DNA of 64,000 nucleotides from Archegozetes longisetosus. Its lineage: Eukaryota; Arthropoda; Arachnida; Sarcoptiformes; Trhypochthoniidae. The notes beneath the pieces are model-generated. The model was given only the letters and a program-made list of their open reading frames with translations, was not told where the DNA came from and made no database searches. Position numbers and translations under genes: made by a program. Where the stretch lies: positions 1,022,573-1,086,572 of the forward strand of contig JAEMBT020000004.1 in NCBI GenBank assembly GCA_018873245.2. Direction: 5' to 3'. Of the stretch, positions 61,365 to 64,000 are shown piece after piece (positions within the stretch are counted from its first letter, which is position 1; each line of letters starts with the position of its first letter).

Positions 61365-61855
61365 CCCCCCACCTCCAAGTGTAATACATCATTGGATTCA
61401 GTTCGTCGAGCTGGACATTTTGATACCACACTTGAGTACTTCCAACCCGAACCTGACCACTCCTGGCCATCGAGACCTAACCCCCTCGAAAATGGGTAAA
61501 CCTGGCTTTACCAAGTTGTAACCCAAGCCAAACTTGATTTAAATTAAAGTATAATAGGTTAGGTAGCTTCGCGACCTAACTCATTCTCTCTTGGTTTATA
61601 TCAGGCTTGTTTGGGTTACGACTCGAGAATCCATGTTTATCCATTACGATGTACTAAGCCAAACAATGATGGATATCTCGAAAACTAATTGTGACAATTG
61701 ATCAAGTAGGATATCAAAATGCTCAGTTCGACGTCCTGAGTCCAACGATATAGCAATTGGCAGGGTCAACCGCTCCCGTCGGGAGTTATCCAGAAGTGGT
61801 CAAGTGCAGTATCAAAATGTTCAGCTTGACGAACTGAATCGTGGGGGTGGGGGTC
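61365..61855. mobile_element. Inverted-repeat element with internal direct copies
   Basis: A block at 61385-61445 (TTCAGTTCGTCGAGCTGGAC and onward) returns as reverse complement at 61795-61845, and a second copy in that orientation lies at 61697-61745. A hairpin GTTAGGT..ACCTAAC is at 61558-61582. The GC-richer composition sets it off from the surroundings. Frames here are chance frames. It ends next to the Tc1 element. Confidence 0.5.
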
Positions 61856-61899
61856 GGGAACCCTTTATACCCATTAGCCCAGATTCACCCAACTATATA

Positions 61900-63312
61900 C
61901 ACTTACGAAATTGTTTGTACAAACCCTATAAAAAAATGAAAGTGCCGTATCTCTTGAAATATCTAATATATTTTATAAATTTTATAGTAATATAAGCCTT
62001 AATTATTCTTTTTTATCAATTAGTATACTCATACATATAAAAGCCAGAAAATTTTTAGGTTTTTGATTATCTAAAGTTTGTCTATTATTATGTTGCAAAA
62101 TTGTTTGCACAGAATTTTGGTATTTTATTAGCATATTTATTTGTCCTTAAGCTAATAAGAAGTTGAACCCCCTTTGTTTTTGATGACTTCCTCCAATCTT
62201 CGAGGCATCGATTCAACCAATCTTCTTGTTTTTTCCGGTTCAATATTCAATCAAGCATCGGTGATGACTTTTTTGAGGTCATCTTTGCTTTTAATATAAG
62301 TCCTGACTCTTCTTTCGATTTCAGACCATAGATGCTCAATTGGGTTTAGATCTGGCGAATAGGGAGGCTAATCTAATTTTGTGATCTTGATGAAAAACTG
62401 GTTAAAAAGGCCGGCGGTATTTTTGGGTCATTATTTTGCTGAAATGTAAATTTTAGTTTGGCTACATTAAAACCTAATTTAGCTGCAGAAGAAAATAAAT
62501 TGCGGTCTAGAACACCCTCGTAGACTTCTTTAACCATAATCCCATCAATAAATTCAATGTTTTCGATCCCATTCGCAGCCATACATCCCCAAACCATGAC
62601 TGACTCGCCACCATATTTTACTGTTGCGCGTAAACATTCTGTTTTTAAAGCTTCACCAGGTCTTCGCCATACCATAACACGTCCGTCAGAACCAAAGATG
62701 TTGAACTTCGATTCGTCAGACCATAGAACCTGGTTCCAGTATTCTAGAGACTTACCTACGTGATCGCGCGCCAAGGCTAGTCGTTTTTTCTTGTTTTTGC
62801 TACTAATGAATGGCTTCTTCCTGGCCACCCGACCGTTCAAACCCTTTCTTCTGATGACCCGACGAATGGTTTCTGGGCTTACAGATTTTCCTGTATCTAC
62901 GAAAACTTGTACAGCTACCTTCTCAGCGCTCAAACGCCTATCGTTTTCAACAGCGCGCAACACTTTTCGCTCCTCTCTTTTGCTAAGAATCTTTTTTCAG
63001 TCTCTTCTTGAAATGTTGGCCACTCCTAAACCTCTGTGATGCTTAGTCCAGATGTACTGAACTGTCGAGTAAGGTATATTTAAAATTGCGGCAACTTCTC
63101 GAACTTTTCTGCCAGCCGACATGAGTCGAATGACAAGATCTCGTTCGGCTATTGATCTCTCTTTTCTTTTAGCTTTCATAGCATTAGATTATATTATATA
63201 TTTTAGCCATTAAAAAGAGAATTAATGCATGCACAAAACAGTCAAAATATATCTGCAAATTAAATGTAATTAATCAATTGAAAGTTTATGCAAACAATTT
63301 TGTGAGTAAGTG
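61900..63312 (-). mobile_element. Tc1-type element, full length, inactive
   Basis: The outer ends are CACTTACGAAATTGTTTGTA and, in reverse complement, CACTTACTCACAAAATTGTT, each bounded by TA (61898-61899 and 63313-63314). A further copy of the AAATTGTTTGCA word lies at about 62098-62110, an IR/DR-like arrangement. The length of 1.41 kb is normal for Tc1. The single gene inside is broken. Confidence 0.8.
62163..63179 (-). pseudogene. Tc1 transposase (DD34E), broken
   Basis: The N-terminal helix-turn-helix (K-E-R-S-I-A-E-R-D-L-V-I-R-L, then R-E-V-A-A-I-L-N-I-P-Y-S-T-V-Q-Y-I-W) starts at 63179. An in-frame TGA at about 62995 separates it from the rest. The first catalytic Asp is in LWSDESKFNIFGSDG. 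The second position reads QQNND, where active relatives have QQDND, so the catalytic Asp is lost. A frameshift follows near 62420. Downstream, in the other frame, are PPYSPDLNPIEHLW with the catalytic Glu and the usual C-terminal end. One more stop is present. It cannot be active. Confidence 0.92.
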
Positions 63313-63314
63313 TA

Positions 63315-64000
63315 TGTTTTAAAACTGAATTTGTCAAAAAATAAAATTTTATATGCATAAATTTTACCATGAAAGATTGCGTGTGATTTAAAGCATATAT
63401 AACTTTATTTATATTAATATTCTATTTTAATTAAACGTTCTAGTTTTTTTACAGATGAATTTTAACACATGAATTATTAATCATATCTAATGAATTATCA
63501 ATACATCAATTATCAATTAATATATTAGATTAAAATTTGAATCAACTCAAGTTGAAAGAATATGTTAACTATTTCTATGAAGTAAAATAATCAATTGACG
63601 AGCTGAATTAACTTGTCAATGAACCCAACTTCTCAATATCTACGTTAATCTGATTACTACTAGGTAAAAGAACCCCTCTATGATTGGTTATGTGAAAATG
63701 AATAATCTATTGGAGTGAGTTCAGAGATATCATTGATTAACAATAGACATACACCTAACATGCTAATCGACTAACACACTTATATTGGAAGTTTTTTGGG
63801 CTTTAGCTTAGGTTTGTCTGAAGATTCTACTTGAAATTTTTATTAAATGTCATAGTTTTTGAGTCAATCGCAAAAAAACTCCCTTTCAAGTTTTTCTTTA
63901 TATCACTTATATGTGAAATAGTACTTGAGATAATAATATTGATTGCACTATAAATTTATAGCCATCTAAAGAATAACATCAAACAAAGAAACTATTACAT
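63315..64000. other. Intergenic, no gene seen
   Basis: AT-rich; repeated AATTATCAAT-type words at 63465-63530, no gene. Confidence 0.4.

Overview
The window looks like nuclear DNA of an arthropod. It is AT-rich, with short spliceosomal introns (GT..AG), TATA-box promoters and AATAAA signals. It contains a Methuselah-type GPCR, an eight-exon S1 protease, mariner, Tc1, hAT-type, MULE-type and Merlin-like DNA transposons, LINEs, a solo LTR and a TTAGG-type telomere-like tract. The secreted helical repeat proteins recall the size and fold class of mite group 5/21 allergens, so a mite is possible, but I cannot fix the taxon.

Layout. 1-5.4 kb is repeats: a fold-back element, a Merlin-like element and a LINE fragment split by a hAT-type MITE. 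6.7-9.5 kb is a two-exon GPCR whose intron holds three inverted-repeat elements. 9.5-19.2 kb is gene-poor, with MITEs, a mariner copy and a MULE-like element with 9-bp target duplications and a possible captured exon. 19.3-21.2 kb has two small secreted-protein genes. 21.6-24.7 kb is hAT-type and other MITEs, some nested. 25.2-26.2 kb holds a decayed multi-domain TIL-type (cysteine-rich inhibitor) gene. 27.7-34.6 kb is one hAT-type MITE broken open by about 6.4 kb of later insertions: a palindromic element carrying a solo LTR, a MITE with telomere-like repeats, and a 2.5-kb LINE with a 14-bp target duplication. 35.2-38.6 kb has further nested elements. 39.9-50.5 kb holds two large secreted repeat-protein genes with two decayed relatives between them. 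51.2-53.1 kb is the protease. 53.4-58.3 kb is repeats, including a long inverted duplication of an unknown coding remnant. 59.1-60.4 kb is a fourth secreted repeat-protein gene, and 61.9-63.3 kb a full-length but inactive Tc1 element.

The main biological result is a gene family at 19.3, 39.9, 49.0 and 59.1-60.4 kb, plus pseudogenes at 43.1 and 46.4 kb. Each intact gene has a tiny first exon coding for most of a signal peptide, a phase-1 intron at the same place, and one long exon of tandem repeats of about 85-110 residues, each predicted to be a set of amphipathic helices. In three genes a dibasic KR/RR followed by D starts most repeats, which suggests secreted precursors cut into repeat-sized helical units. 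Two of the genes share a 17-base TATA-box sequence. The protease and the 115-residue secreted protein have the same kind of compact, phase-1 signal-peptide exon, which fits a locus devoted to secretion (salivary, gut or cuticular), but the tissue is inference. No RNA gene or CRISPR array was found.
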